In this document: piece by piece, positions 43,710-52,345 of the stretch
Numbering within the stretch: position 1 is the stretch's first letter
Layout: every line of letters starts with the position of its first letter
From: Mesorhizobium ventifaucium
GTDB lineage: Bacteria > Pseudomonadota > Alphaproteobacteria > Rhizobiales > Rhizobiaceae
Assembly (NCBI RefSeq): GCF_935822925.1
Contig: NZ_CAKXZS010000005.1
Location: 88,348 to 152,347, forward strand
Length of the DNA: 64,000 bases
Direction of reading: 5' to 3'
The notes under the pieces: model-generated
Seen by the model: only the letters and a program-made list of their open reading frames with translations
Database searches by the model: none
Told to the model about the DNA's origin: nothing
Program-made: the position numbers and the translations under genes

Positions 43710-44717
43710 ATGCAGATCATTCAGAACCGCCGCCAATTTCTGGGCGGCCTGACGGCGGCCGGTGGTGCGGGGCTATTCAAGGTTGGACCATCCAATGCCA
43801 CAGGGAAGCCGGCCCCGGAGACGACAACCGTCCGCCTCGGTCGGTGGGTCGGTGGCGCCTACTGCTGGGCGTCCCTGTATCTCGCGGGAGAACTGCTCCG
43901 CGCCGACGGCCTGACCGATGTCCGCTACGTGGAAGGCGACACCAAGGTCGACAACACCGAGTGGCTCGCCGGCGGTGTGACGGATTTCGATTTCAACATG
44001 CCGTCGATGCATATCCGGTCTATCGATGCAGGAGCGCGCATCAAGATATTGACCGGCGTGCACACGGGTTGCTGGGAGTTGCGGGCCGATAACAGTGTCA
44101 ATGGCATTGCCGACCTGAAGGGAAAGCGGGTGGGGATTTGGGCCCTCGACGACCATCCGCACGTATTTCTCACGCTGATCGTCAACTATGTCGGGCTCGA
44201 TCCCGATCACGACATCGAATGGGTGGTAGGCTCCCCGATGCAGGACTTCATCGATGGCAAGGTCGATGCGTTCCTCGCCGGCACCAGCGAGTTCCCGAAG
44301 ATTCGTTCAGAGAAAATAGGCCACACGATTGTCAGCAACCTGATCGACCGTCCGTGGTCGCAGTACTTCTGCTGCATGGTCGCAGGCAGCGTCGACTACG
44401 TGGAAAAATACCCGGTCGCGACCAAGCGTGTGCTCCGAGCCATCCTCAAGTCCGCAGATTTCTGCGCGTCGGACCCGATGTCGGCGGCACACGAGCTGGT
44501 CGATCGAGGCTTCCTGCCCAGCTACGACGAAGCCCTGCTGACGCTGCAGGAGACCCAACACGACAAGTGGCGGGACTACGATGCCGAGGACTCGGTGCGC
44601 TTCTATGCGCTCCGTATGCAGGAGACGGGCATGATCAAGTCGAGCCCGCAACAGATCCTCGCCAACGGCGCGGATTTCCGTTTCCTCGACGAGCTGAAGC
44701 AGGAGTTGAAGATGTGA
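43710..44717 (+). CDS. Tat-exported NitT/TauT-type periplasmic binding protein, paralogue 2
   Basis: The 335-residue protein has a twin-arginine signal (IIQNRRQFLGGLTAAGGAGLF) and a two-lobed binding fold of the NMT1/SsuA class (GIADLKGKRVGIWALDDHPHVF, SPMQDFIDGKVDAFLAG). Conserved cysteines are Cys121 (HTGCWEL) and Cys221-Cys222 (RPWSQYFCCMV). GGAGGAG precedes the ATG. No permease or ATPase is encoded nearby, so a sensory or redox role is as likely as transport. The ligand is unknown. It is followed 46 bases later by paralogue 3. Confidence 0.85.
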   Translation: MQIIQNRRQFLGGLTAAGGAGLFKVGPSNATGKPAPETTTVRLGRWVGGAYCWASLYLAGELLRADGLTDVRYVEGDTKVDNTEWLAGGVTDFDFNMPSMHIRSIDAGARIKILTGVHTGCWELRADNSVNGIADLKGKRVGIWALDDHPHVFLTLIVNYVGLDPDHDIEWVVGSPMQDFIDGKVDAFLAGTSEFPKIRSEKIGHTIVSNLIDRPWSQYFCCMVAGSVDYVEKYPVATKRVLRAILKSADFCASDPMSAAHELVDRGFLPSYDEALLTLQETQHDKWRDYDAEDSVRFYALRMQETGMIKSSPQQILANGADFRFLDELKQELKM

Positions 44718-44763
44718 GCAGACGGGGCCACGCATTTCTTTTTCGATGGGAGGGGAGAACCCC

Positions 44764-45759
44764 ATGAAGATCATTCAAAATCGCCGCACTTTTCTAACAG
44801 GCCTGTCGGCGGCGGGCAGCGCGGGGCTGTTCAAGGTTCCATCTATTGCCGCAGGGGAGCCACCACCGGAGACGACCACCATTCGCCTCCCCATGCCGAG
44901 TGCCGCCTGCCTCGCGCCCCTATCATTGGCCGAGGAACTGCTTCACGAGGAGGGTTTCACCGACGTTCGATATGTGCCTTCGTCCATGACTGCCGCGGCC
45001 ATGGTGCCAGACGGTGTAGTCGATTTAGACATGCAATCTTGGTCCGATTACTTGCCCCTAGTGGATGCCGGGAGACCATTAACGGTGCTTGCCGGCATTC
45101 AGGTGGGATGCATGGAACTACGTGCCAACGACAGCATCCGTAGTGTCGCGGATCTGCGTGGCAAGAGAGTTGGCGTAAACGCGATAGGCGCTACCGATCA
45201 TATGTTGGTGAGCATGATGGCTGCCTATGTCGGACTTAAACCCGCCTCCGACATCAACTGGGTCGTGAACCCGACAGCGACTCAAGCCGAGCTCTTCACC
45301 TCCGGCGAGGTCGATGCATTCATTGGCTTTCCGCCCGAGCCCAAAAAGCCGTGCCCGCGGGACGTCGGGCACGTCATCGTCAACATCACCAATGATCGCC
45401 CGTGGTCTAACTATTTCTGCTGCATGGCTGTCGCCAATACCGATTTCATCCGCAGCAATCCGTTGGCAACAAAGCGCGCCTTGCGTGCTCTCCTCAAGGC
45501 GACCGATATTTGTCACCAGCAACCTGAACGGGCGGCGCAATGGATGGCAGATGTGGGTTTCTCTCACGAGTGCGCCATGATGACCATGAAGGACACCCGC
45601 TATGACCTTTGGCGCGAGTACGACCCCGAAGACACTGTCCGCTTCTTTGCGCTTCGGCTGAACGAATTGGGAATGATCAAGAAGACCCCGAACGAGGTCA
45701 TCTCCGGATTCACCGATTGGCATTTCTTTCGGGAGATCAAGCGCGAGTTGAAGATGTGA
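44764..45759 (+). CDS. Tat-exported NitT/TauT-type periplasmic binding protein, paralogue 3
   Basis: The 331-residue protein has the same layout: Tat signal (IIQNRRTFLTGLSAAGSAGLF), SVADLRGKRVGVNAIGATDH, TSGEVDAFIGFPPEPKKPC, and cysteines 116 (QVGCMEL) and 219-220 (RPWSNYFCCMA). I use ATG 44764 by alignment with the paralogues; GGGAGGGGAG is just upstream. Its stop overlaps the GTG of the Sco gene (GTGA). Sequence differences in the loop near residues 75-95 suggest a different ligand from paralogue 2. Confidence 0.85.
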   Translation: MKIIQNRRTFLTGLSAAGSAGLFKVPSIAAGEPPPETTTIRLPMPSAACLAPLSLAEELLHEEGFTDVRYVPSSMTAAAMVPDGVVDLDMQSWSDYLPLVDAGRPLTVLAGIQVGCMELRANDSIRSVADLRGKRVGVNAIGATDHMLVSMMAAYVGLKPASDINWVVNPTATQAELFTSGEVDAFIGFPPEPKKPCPRDVGHVIVNITNDRPWSNYFCCMAVANTDFIRSNPLATKRALRALLKATDICHQQPERAAQWMADVGFSHECAMMTMKDTRYDLWREYDPEDTVRFFALRLNELGMIKKTPNEVISGFTDWHFFREIKRELKM

Positions 45760-46339
45760 GAGCGTGGCCCGCACGCTTTCTGCTATTTGCGCTGATGGCC
45801 GGGCCGGCGCATGCCCACGAGGAGCCGCACGACCAGCGTCTGCCGACGATTGGGCCGGCGCCCGACTTTACCCTGACCTCACAGGATGGGGCGCGCGTGT
45901 CGCTCCACGACTTTCGCGCAAGGTGGTCGCCGTCACTTTCATCTATGCTTCCTGCACTGATATCTGCCCGATGCTGACCGCCAACATGGCGCATGTGCAG
46001 GACAAGCTAGGTTCTGCGTTCGGGCCCAGGGTTGCCTTCGTTTCGATCACCGTCGATCCGGAGCACGATACTCCCGAAGTGCTGAAGCAATATGCACAGG
46101 ACTTCGGCGCTGATCTGGACGGTTGGGCGTTTCTTACCGGCGATCCGACGATCATCCGTGAGGTCGGACGCAAGTACGGCATCTTCGCGAGGAAGGTGGC
46201 GGAGGGAGACGTCGATCACACATTCCTGACGTCGCTCATAGACTCGATTGGCACCTTGCGCGTACAGTATCTCGGCGTCCGGTTCGACTTGGAGGAGTTC
46301 CGGGGTGACCTTCTCAGCCTCTTGGACGAATCCAAATAA
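45756..46339 (+). pseudogene. Sco1/SenC-type copper/thiol protein gene with a one-base frameshift
   Basis: A GTG overlapping the upstream stop begins VRAWPARFLLFALMAGPAHA, a signal peptide, followed by PAPDFTLTSQDGARVSLHDF. At about 45918 the frame changes; reading on one frame over gives KVVAVTFIYASCTDICPMLT with the CxxxC copper motif, SITVDPEHDTPEVL and the conserved His in VDHTFLTSLID. The expected GGC (Gly) before AAG is GC, so one G is missing. Sco proteins deliver copper or reduce thiols for cytochrome oxidase Cu-A assembly. This may be a true lesion or a sequence error, since all motifs are intact. Confidence 0.75.
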
Positions 46340-48959
46340 CATCACAAACCGGCTGGTGGGCTGGGTTGCGCGGCTGCCGGCCCGCGTCCAGACCAAGCTG
46401 CTGATCGCGTTTCTGTCGATCGTCGGCCTGCTGATCGTGCTCGGGGCCGTCGGGTTGCAGGTGCTGAGTGGGGTGAACGATCAGACCAACGAGCTGATCA
46501 AGCTGCAGCGCAGAATCGCGGCCTACCGCCAGGTACAGCACGATACGACCACGCAGCTCTACGGCATCTCCACCGCCCTGTTGCTTCAGGACGACCGGAT
46601 GCTGGATGCGGCGCTGCGCCAGCTCAATCAGTTCGGCTACGACCTCGACCGCATGGAGTTTGTCGCCAAAGCCGAGGTGGAAGTGCTTGGCCAGGTCAGG
46701 CAAGAGTACGAACGGCTGACGGCCGGGGTGACGCACGTGGCAGAGCTCGTCCGCGCCGGCCGCCCTGAGGAGGCGCGCAAGGTTCAGCTTGATGAAATCA
46801 TACCGTCGGCTGATAGCCTAGAGCGGCTGACAAACCAGCTGGTCAACATGGCCGAAGCCGACATGGTGGCGGCAATCGAAACGACCGAGGGGGCGTACGG
46901 GACCTCCCGACTGATCGTGGTCTCGTTTGCGGTGGGCAGTATCCTGCTGGCGTTGGGGCTCGGCTACATTATCTCCTGGTCGTTGATCGAACCGGTCAAG
47001 AAGATCGAGACGCGTCTCAGCCAGATAGCGGCCGGCGACTTCGCCCAACAGGTTGCCGTCGCCAATCGCGACGAACTTGGAGTACTCGCCGCTAACGTCA
47101 ACCAGACCTCCGACCAGCTGGGGCGCCTGTATCAGGAGATTGAGACGCGCACCCAGCAGCTCGACGAAGCCCTTCAGCAGCAGACAGCCACCGCAGACGT
47201 TCTGAAGGTCATCAGTCGCTCTACCTTCGATCTGCAGGTCGTGCTCGATACGTTGGTGGCATCGGCTGTCAGGCTCTGCCGTGCCGACAAGGGTGGTATC
47301 GTGCAGTTGCTGGATGGCGTATTCCGCTATGTGTCGACGCATGGCTACCCGCCCAGTTTCCGTGCTTATGTCGACGCCAATCCACTTCCAGCGCTTGCCG
47401 CAGGCCGAGGCTCCGCCGTAGGGCGCGTAATCGAAGAACGGCGGATCGTGCAAATCGAAGACGTGACCGCTGATCCGGACTACCGCGTTGCCTTGATCGC
47501 TGAGGCAGGCGGATTCCGCACCGTCCTCGCTGCCCCGCTGTTGCGGGAAGGTGATCTCGTTGGCGTATTCGTCATGACGAGGGTTGAGCCGCAACCTTTC
47601 AATCCCAAGGAGATCGCGCTCGTCGAGACATTCGCCGACCAGGCGGTGATCGCCATCGAGAATGCGCGGCTCTTCGAGGCGGTGCAGTCACGGACGCGCG
47701 AGCTCGCCGCGTCTGTTGGTGAGCTCGAGGCGCTTGGTGAGGTGAGCAAGGCGGTCAATTCGACGCTGGATCTCGACACGGTGCTGAAAACGATCGTCGC
47801 CAAAGCGGTCCAGTTGTCGGAGACGGATGCTGGCACCATCTACGTGTTCAGCAGCACGCGGCAGCAATTCCGTCCGCGCGCAAACTTCGGTATGAGCGAT
47901 GAGCTTGTCGCCGCAGTCTCACACCAGACGATCGGGCTGGCCGACATGGGGATCGGCGACGCACCCGGGCGCTGCATGCCGGTGCAGTTTCCCGACCTCA
48001 GCGAGGAGGCCTCATCCTTCCTTGTAAGAAAGACGATCGTCGAAGCCGGATATCGCGGTATCCTGATCGTTCCGCTGCTGAGGCCCAACAAGATCGTCGG
48101 TGCACTGGTCGTCAGGCGCTACAAGCCAGGTGCCTTCCATGAGCAAGTTGTCCACCTGCTGGAGACCTTCGCAGCCCAATCGGTGCTCGCGATCCAGAAT
48201 GCCAAGCTGTTCCGTGAGATCGAGGAGAAAGGCCGGGAGCTGGAGGCAGCCAGCCGCCACAAGTCCCAGTTCCTTGCCAATATGAGCCACGAGCTCAGGA
48301 CGCCGCTCAATTCGGTTCTGGGCTTCACCGAACTGTTGGTCGACGGAATCTACGGCGAGCTTCCGGAGAAGGCAAAGACGACCGTTGCGCGCGTGCAGGC
48401 AAACGGCCGTCACCTCCTCGGGCTCATCAATGACGTGCTCGACCTTTCAAAGATCGAAGCCGGCCAGCTCACTCTGACGCTTGAGGACTATTCCATCGGG
48501 CAAGTGGTGCGATCGACCGTTGCGGCCGTAGAGCCGCTGGCGCGAGCAAAAGGTCTCAATCTCGCTGCGACAGTCGGCGAGAACCTTCCAATTGGCCGCG
48601 GAGACGAACGCCGCCTGGCCCAGGTCCTGCTCAATCTCGCAGGCAATGCGGTCAAGTTCACCGAGACGGGCGCAGTCGACATTCTTGCCAGTGCAGTCAA
48701 TGGTCACTTCGAGATCACCGTGCGGGACACCGGTCCCGGCATCGCGTCCACGGACCAGGCTCTCATCTTCGAAGAATTCCAGCAGGTCGACAGCAGCAGC
48801 ACCAGGCAAAAGGGTGGCACGGGGCTGGGCCTGGCGATCTCGAAGCGCATAGTCGAAATGCATGGTGGAACCATAGACGTCGAGTCCGTGATCGGGTCAG
48901 GGTCGACATTCCGCCTGAAGGTACCAATCCGCGTGAATGAGGACGTGAGGGCCGCATGA
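46305..48959 (+). CDS. Membrane sensor histidine kinase with HAMP and two GAF domains
   Basis: The 884-residue kinase starts at GTG 46305, preceded by GGAGGAG inside the Sco gene (35-base overlap). It has TM1 at about 25-45, a helical periplasmic sensor at about 46-200, TM2 at about 205-228, HAMP at about 229-282, GAF1 at about 310-460 and GAF2 at about 490-640. HisKA follows with His662 in SHELRTPLNSVLG, then HATPase (NLAGNAVKFTETG, DTGPGI, GGTGLGLAISKRI). The helical periplasmic domain is of the kind that can dock a binding protein. The stop overlaps the response-regulator ATG, a tight coupling. Confidence 0.9.
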   Translation: MTFSASWTNPNNITNRLVGWVARLPARVQTKLLIAFLSIVGLLIVLGAVGLQVLSGVNDQTNELIKLQRRIAAYRQVQHDTTTQLYGISTALLLQDDRMLDAALRQLNQFGYDLDRMEFVAKAEVEVLGQVRQEYERLTAGVTHVAELVRAGRPEEARKVQLDEIIPSADSLERLTNQLVNMAEADMVAAIETTEGAYGTSRLIVVSFAVGSILLALGLGYIISWSLIEPVKKIETRLSQIAAGDFAQQVAVANRDELGVLAANVNQTSDQLGRLYQEIETRTQQLDEALQQQTATADVLKVISRSTFDLQVVLDTLVASAVRLCRADKGGIVQLLDGVFRYVSTHGYPPSFRAYVDANPLPALAAGRGSAVGRVIEERRIVQIEDVTADPDYRVALIAEAGGFRTVLAAPLLREGDLVGVFVMTRVEPQPFNPKEIALVETFADQAVIAIENARLFEAVQSRTRELAASVGELEALGEVSKAVNSTLDLDTVLKTIVAKAVQLSETDAGTIYVFSSTRQQFRPRANFGMSDELVAAVSHQTIGLADMGIGDAPGRCMPVQFPDLSEEASSFLVRKTIVEAGYRGILIVPLLRPNKIVGALVVRRYKPGAFHEQVVHLLETFAAQSVLAIQNAKLFREIEEKGRELEAASRHKSQFLANMSHELRTPLNSVLGFTELLVDGIYGELPEKAKTTVARVQANGRHLLGLINDVLDLSKIEAGQLTLTLEDYSIGQVVRSTVAAVEPLARAKGLNLAATVGENLPIGRGDERRLAQVLLNLAGNAVKFTETGAVDILASAVNGHFEITVRDTGPGIASTDQALIFEEFQQVDSSSTRQKGGTGLGLAISKRIVEMHGGTIDVESVIGSGSTFRLKVPIRVNEDVRAA

Positions 48960-49321
48960 GCAAACGAATCCTGATGGTGGAAGACACCGAGGACAACCGC
49001 CAGATCATCCGCGATCTCATCGCCACTACCGATTACGAACTGATCGAAGCGGCGGACGGTGCCGCCGGCATCGCTGCGGCCAGAGCGCACATGCCGGACC
49101 TGATCCTTATGGACATTCAGCTTCCGGTGATCGACGGGTATGAAGCTGCCCGCCGCATCAAGGCTGACCCGGTGCTCCGGCACATCCCGATCATCGCCGT
49201 CACCTCTTACGCGTTGTCGGGCGACGAGGCGAAAGCCCTTGCTGCAGGGTGCGATGGCTACATCGCCAAGCCATTCAGTCCGCGCCAGCTGCTTTCCGAG
49301 ATCCGCGGGTTCCTTTCCTGA
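48956..49321 (+). CDS. Single-domain response regulator (CheY/DivK-like)
   Basis: The 121-residue receiver-only protein has acidic residues EDTEDN, phospho-acceptor Asp in LILMDIQLPVIDG, Thr in AVTSYA and Lys in YIAKPFSPRQLL. Without an output domain it must relay phosphate or bind a partner. Its ATGA overlap with the kinase gene indicates it is the direct partner. It resembles the DivK-type regulators of alphaproteobacteria. Confidence 0.92.
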   Translation: MSKRILMVEDTEDNRQIIRDLIATTDYELIEAADGAAGIAAARAHMPDLILMDIQLPVIDGYEAARRIKADPVLRHIPIIAVTSYALSGDEAKALAAGCDGYIAKPFSPRQLLSEIRGFLS

Positions 49322-49334
49322 GGGAGGCAGCACC

Positions 49335-50483
49335 GTGCACGATCCGCCTCGAATTCTCGCGGTCGACGATACGCCGGAGAACCTTGAGATCCTGCGCATG
49401 CGTCTCGAAGCGAACGGCTACGAAGTGGCGACCGCCGCCGATGGTGAAGAGGGACTTGCGAAAGCCCGCGACCTCAAGCCGGATCTGATTCTGCTCGACA
49501 TCATGATGCCGAAGCTCGACGGCATCGCTGTGGTGCGGATACTCAAGCAAGACGACTCGCTGCGATCGATCCCGGTTATCCTTGTCACCGCCAAAGCCGA
49601 TACGCGCGACGTGGTCGAGGGGCTGGATGCCGGTGGCGACGATTATCTGACGAAGCCCTTCGAGCACCAGGCGCTGCTCGCGCGGGTGCGCTCGATGCTG
49701 CGCCAGAAGGCGCTTCACGACACTGTCGCGAGCCAAGCCAAACGCCTTGAGGACCAAGCCGCGCAACTTTCCGACTGGAATCGCTCGCTCGAGCAAACCG
49801 TGGCTGAGCAGGTGACGGAGCTCGAGCGAATGGCGCGGCTTAGGCGATTCCTGCCCGAACAAGTCGCCGACCTTATCGTTGCGGCGGGCAATGGAGATGC
49901 GCTCTTGCAAAGCCACCGTCGCGAGGTGACCGTTGTCTTTTGCGATTTGCGCGGCTTTACAGCGTTCGCGGAGACCGCCGAACCCGAAGAAGTCATGACA
50001 GTTCTTGCCGAGTATCATTCCTGTCTTGGTGAACAAATTGTCCGCCACGAGGGGACTCTCGAGCGGTTCGTGGGCGACGGTATCGTCGTGGTTTTCAACG
50101 ATCCACTCCCATGCGCCGACCACAGCGAGAGAGCTGTCTCAATGGCTGCCGCGATGCGCGACGCGATTGACGGGCACTCAGAGCGATGGCGCAAGCGGGA
50201 CTATTTGCTTGGCTTTGGGATCGGCATTGCCAGGGGCCACGCAACCATCGGGCGCATCGGTTTTGATCGGCGCTCGGACTATGCGGTCATTGGCACCGTG
50301 TCGAACCATGCCGCCCGATTGTGCGAGGCCGCCAAGTCCCGCCAGATTCTCGTCAGCCAACGGGTCCTCGGCGCTGTCGAGTCGCTGGTCGAATCCGTTC
50401 TTCTTGGCGATCTGACGCTGAAGGGTTTTCGCCGCCCAATGCCTGCCTATGAAATCGTGCGGTGGTTCGGTCGGCCAGGCTAG
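49335..50483 (+). CDS. Receiver-linked adenylate/guanylate cyclase
   Basis: The 382-residue protein has a receiver domain (about 1-120; Asp in LILLDIMMPKLDG, KPFEHQALLARV), a coiled coil (about 130-175) and a class III nucleotide cyclase domain (about 190-375). The metal-binding aspartates sit in VVFCDLRGFTAF and RFVGDGIVVVFNDP. It should make cAMP or cGMP when phosphorylated; base specificity cannot be read safely. The GTG at 49335 has GGGAGG upstream and lies 13 bases after the response regulator. No gene is seen from 50484 to 50757. Confidence 0.88.
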   Translation: MHDPPRILAVDDTPENLEILRMRLEANGYEVATAADGEEGLAKARDLKPDLILLDIMMPKLDGIAVVRILKQDDSLRSIPVILVTAKADTRDVVEGLDAGGDDYLTKPFEHQALLARVRSMLRQKALHDTVASQAKRLEDQAAQLSDWNRSLEQTVAEQVTELERMARLRRFLPEQVADLIVAAGNGDALLQSHRREVTVVFCDLRGFTAFAETAEPEEVMTVLAEYHSCLGEQIVRHEGTLERFVGDGIVVVFNDPLPCADHSERAVSMAAAMRDAIDGHSERWRKRDYLLGFGIGIARGHATIGRIGFDRRSDYAVIGTVSNHAARLCEAAKSRQILVSQRVLGAVESLVESVLLGDLTLKGFRRPMPAYEIVRWFGRPG

Positions 50484-50757
50484 CTTTAGACGCACTCCGG
50501 TCTCTTCCGGACGATACGACCCGTCGAACCGTCGGCACAAAGCATCCCAGCCACGACCGATCTCGAAACCGCCCGCAACGGGGAGAAAGTATGCGTTCTG
50601 CCAGTAGCAACCCGATGGCAGCCTTATGAGTCCATCCTGCGCATCAGCGACCTGACTCACGGCCCAGAGAATGCAGTACTCCGTACTTCAGCGGTCGAGT
50701 GCCCGTCAGACTGCTTTCGGGCGAATAGCCGATGACCATGAATGGCTAATCTGCGAC

Positions 50758-52185
50758 CTAACCTGCCGCTCCGCTCCCCCAAGGGCCATGGAACGCGCCC
50801 GACCCGTCGATGCGTTCGAAGCCGTGCGCGCCGAAGAAATCGCGTTGCGCCTGGATCAGGTTCGAGGTGCCGCGGCCCTGGCGGTAGCTGTCGAAATAAG
50901 CAAGCGCCGACGACAGCGCCGGCACCGGCGAGCCGGCTTCCGATGCCCTTGCCACGATGCGCCGCAGCGATGGATGCGCTTCCTGCATCATCGCGATGAA
51001 GGCCGGTGCCATCAAAAGATTGGTGGCCGCCCCGCCGGTGCCGAAGGCTTCCGCCATCGTGTCCAGCAATTGCGAGCGGATGATGCAGCCGGCCCGCCAG
51101 ATCTTGGCGATGGTCGGCATTGGCAGGTTCCAGTTGAACTCCTTCGACGCGCCGCTCATCACCGCGAAGCCTTGCGCATAGGCTGATATCTTGCCGGCGA
51201 ACAGCGCCAGCTCGAGATCGCTAAGAAGCGCGTCCTTGTCTCCGGAAATGGTCGTCACGCCATCATTGCCATAGGCCTTTTCAGCGGCCAGGCGCTCGTC
51301 CTTGATCGACGACAGGACGCGCGCCGCCACCGCGGCCTCGATCGCGGTGGCCGGAATGCCGAGCTGCTGCGCCTCGATGACCGACCATTTGCCCGTGCCC
51401 TTCTGGCCGGCGCGGTCGAGGATGATATCGACCACCGGCTTGTCTGTCTTCGGGTCGTCGGCGGCCAGCACCTTGGCGGTGATCTCGATCAGATACGAGT
51501 TGAGCCGGCCCTTGTTCCAGCCGGCAAACACCTGTGCGATCTGCTTCGGCCCCATACCGAGCCCGTCGCGCAAAATGCCGTAGATCTCGGCGATCATCTG
51601 CATGTCGGCATATTCGATGCCGTTATGGATGGTCTTGACGAAATGCCCCGCGCCATCGGTGCCAAGCCATGCCGCACAGGGCTCATCCCTGAACTTGGCC
51701 GAAATGGCGGTCAGCACCTTTTCGACACGTTTCCAGGACTGTTCCGTGCCGCCGACCATGATCGACGGTCCATGGCGCGCGCCCTCCTCGCCGCCGGACA
51801 CGCCCATGCCGATGAAGGTGAGCCCCGAATCGGAAAGCTCGGAGAAGCGCCGCATCGTGTCGCGGAAATTGGCGTTGCCGGCATCGATGACGATGTCGTT
51901 GGCCGACAACACGCCGCGCAGTGCCGCGATCTGCTCGTCGACCGGCTTGCCGGCCAGCACCATGATGATGATCGGCCGCGGCGGCCGGATGGCGGCGGCG
52001 AGTTCCTCCAGGCTGTAGCAGGGCACGACCATATCCCTGAGCGCCCCGGCATTCTCGACAAAGGCGTCGGTGCGTGCCGCGGTGCGGTTGAAAACGGCTA
52101 TGCGGTGCCCCTTCTCGGCGATGTTGAGTGCCAGGTTGGAGCCCATCGTGCCAAGGCCGATCAGGCCGATTTCGGCTTTGTCCAT
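50758..52185 (-). CDS. gnd: 6-phosphogluconate dehydrogenase (decarboxylating)
   Basis: The 475-residue enzyme converts 6-phosphogluconate to ribulose 5-phosphate with NADP+ reduction and CO2 release. It has IGLIGLGTMGSNLALNIAEKG (Rossmann), MGVSGGEEGARHGPS and FVKTIHNGIEYADMQ (catalytic Lys/Asn), and the all-helical C-terminal domain with a full-length tail. I choose ATG 52185 (MDKAEIGL); the frame is open to 52260 but without family similarity. It stands alone here, without zwf or pgl. Confidence 0.95.
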   Translation of the reverse strand: MDKAEIGLIGLGTMGSNLALNIAEKGHRIAVFNRTAARTDAFVENAGALRDMVVPCYSLEELAAAIRPPRPIIIMVLAGKPVDEQIAALRGVLSANDIVIDAGNANFRDTMRRFSELSDSGLTFIGMGVSGGEEGARHGPSIMVGGTEQSWKRVEKVLTAISAKFRDEPCAAWLGTDGAGHFVKTIHNGIEYADMQMIAEIYGILRDGLGMGPKQIAQVFAGWNKGRLNSYLIEITAKVLAADDPKTDKPVVDIILDRAGQKGTGKWSVIEAQQLGIPATAIEAAVAARVLSSIKDERLAAEKAYGNDGVTTISGDKDALLSDLELALFAGKISAYAQGFAVMSGASKEFNWNLPMPTIAKIWRAGCIIRSQLLDTMAEAFGTGGAATNLLMAPAFIAMMQEAHPSLRRIVARASEAGSPVPALSSALAYFDSYRQGRGTSNLIQAQRDFFGAHGFERIDGSGAFHGPWGSGAAG

Positions 52186-52345
52186 CGCTTCTTCCCTACT
52201 TTCGGATCTTTTGTTGAGGCCGCGATTTTGCGGCGATGCCCATTCTTGTCGGGATGCCATTCTTTGCCGCGATGTTTGACGGGCCTTCAGGGCCGCGTCA
52301 ACTGGCTCGCCGAATTGTGTTTCGCAGACTGCCGGCTGGTCCTCA

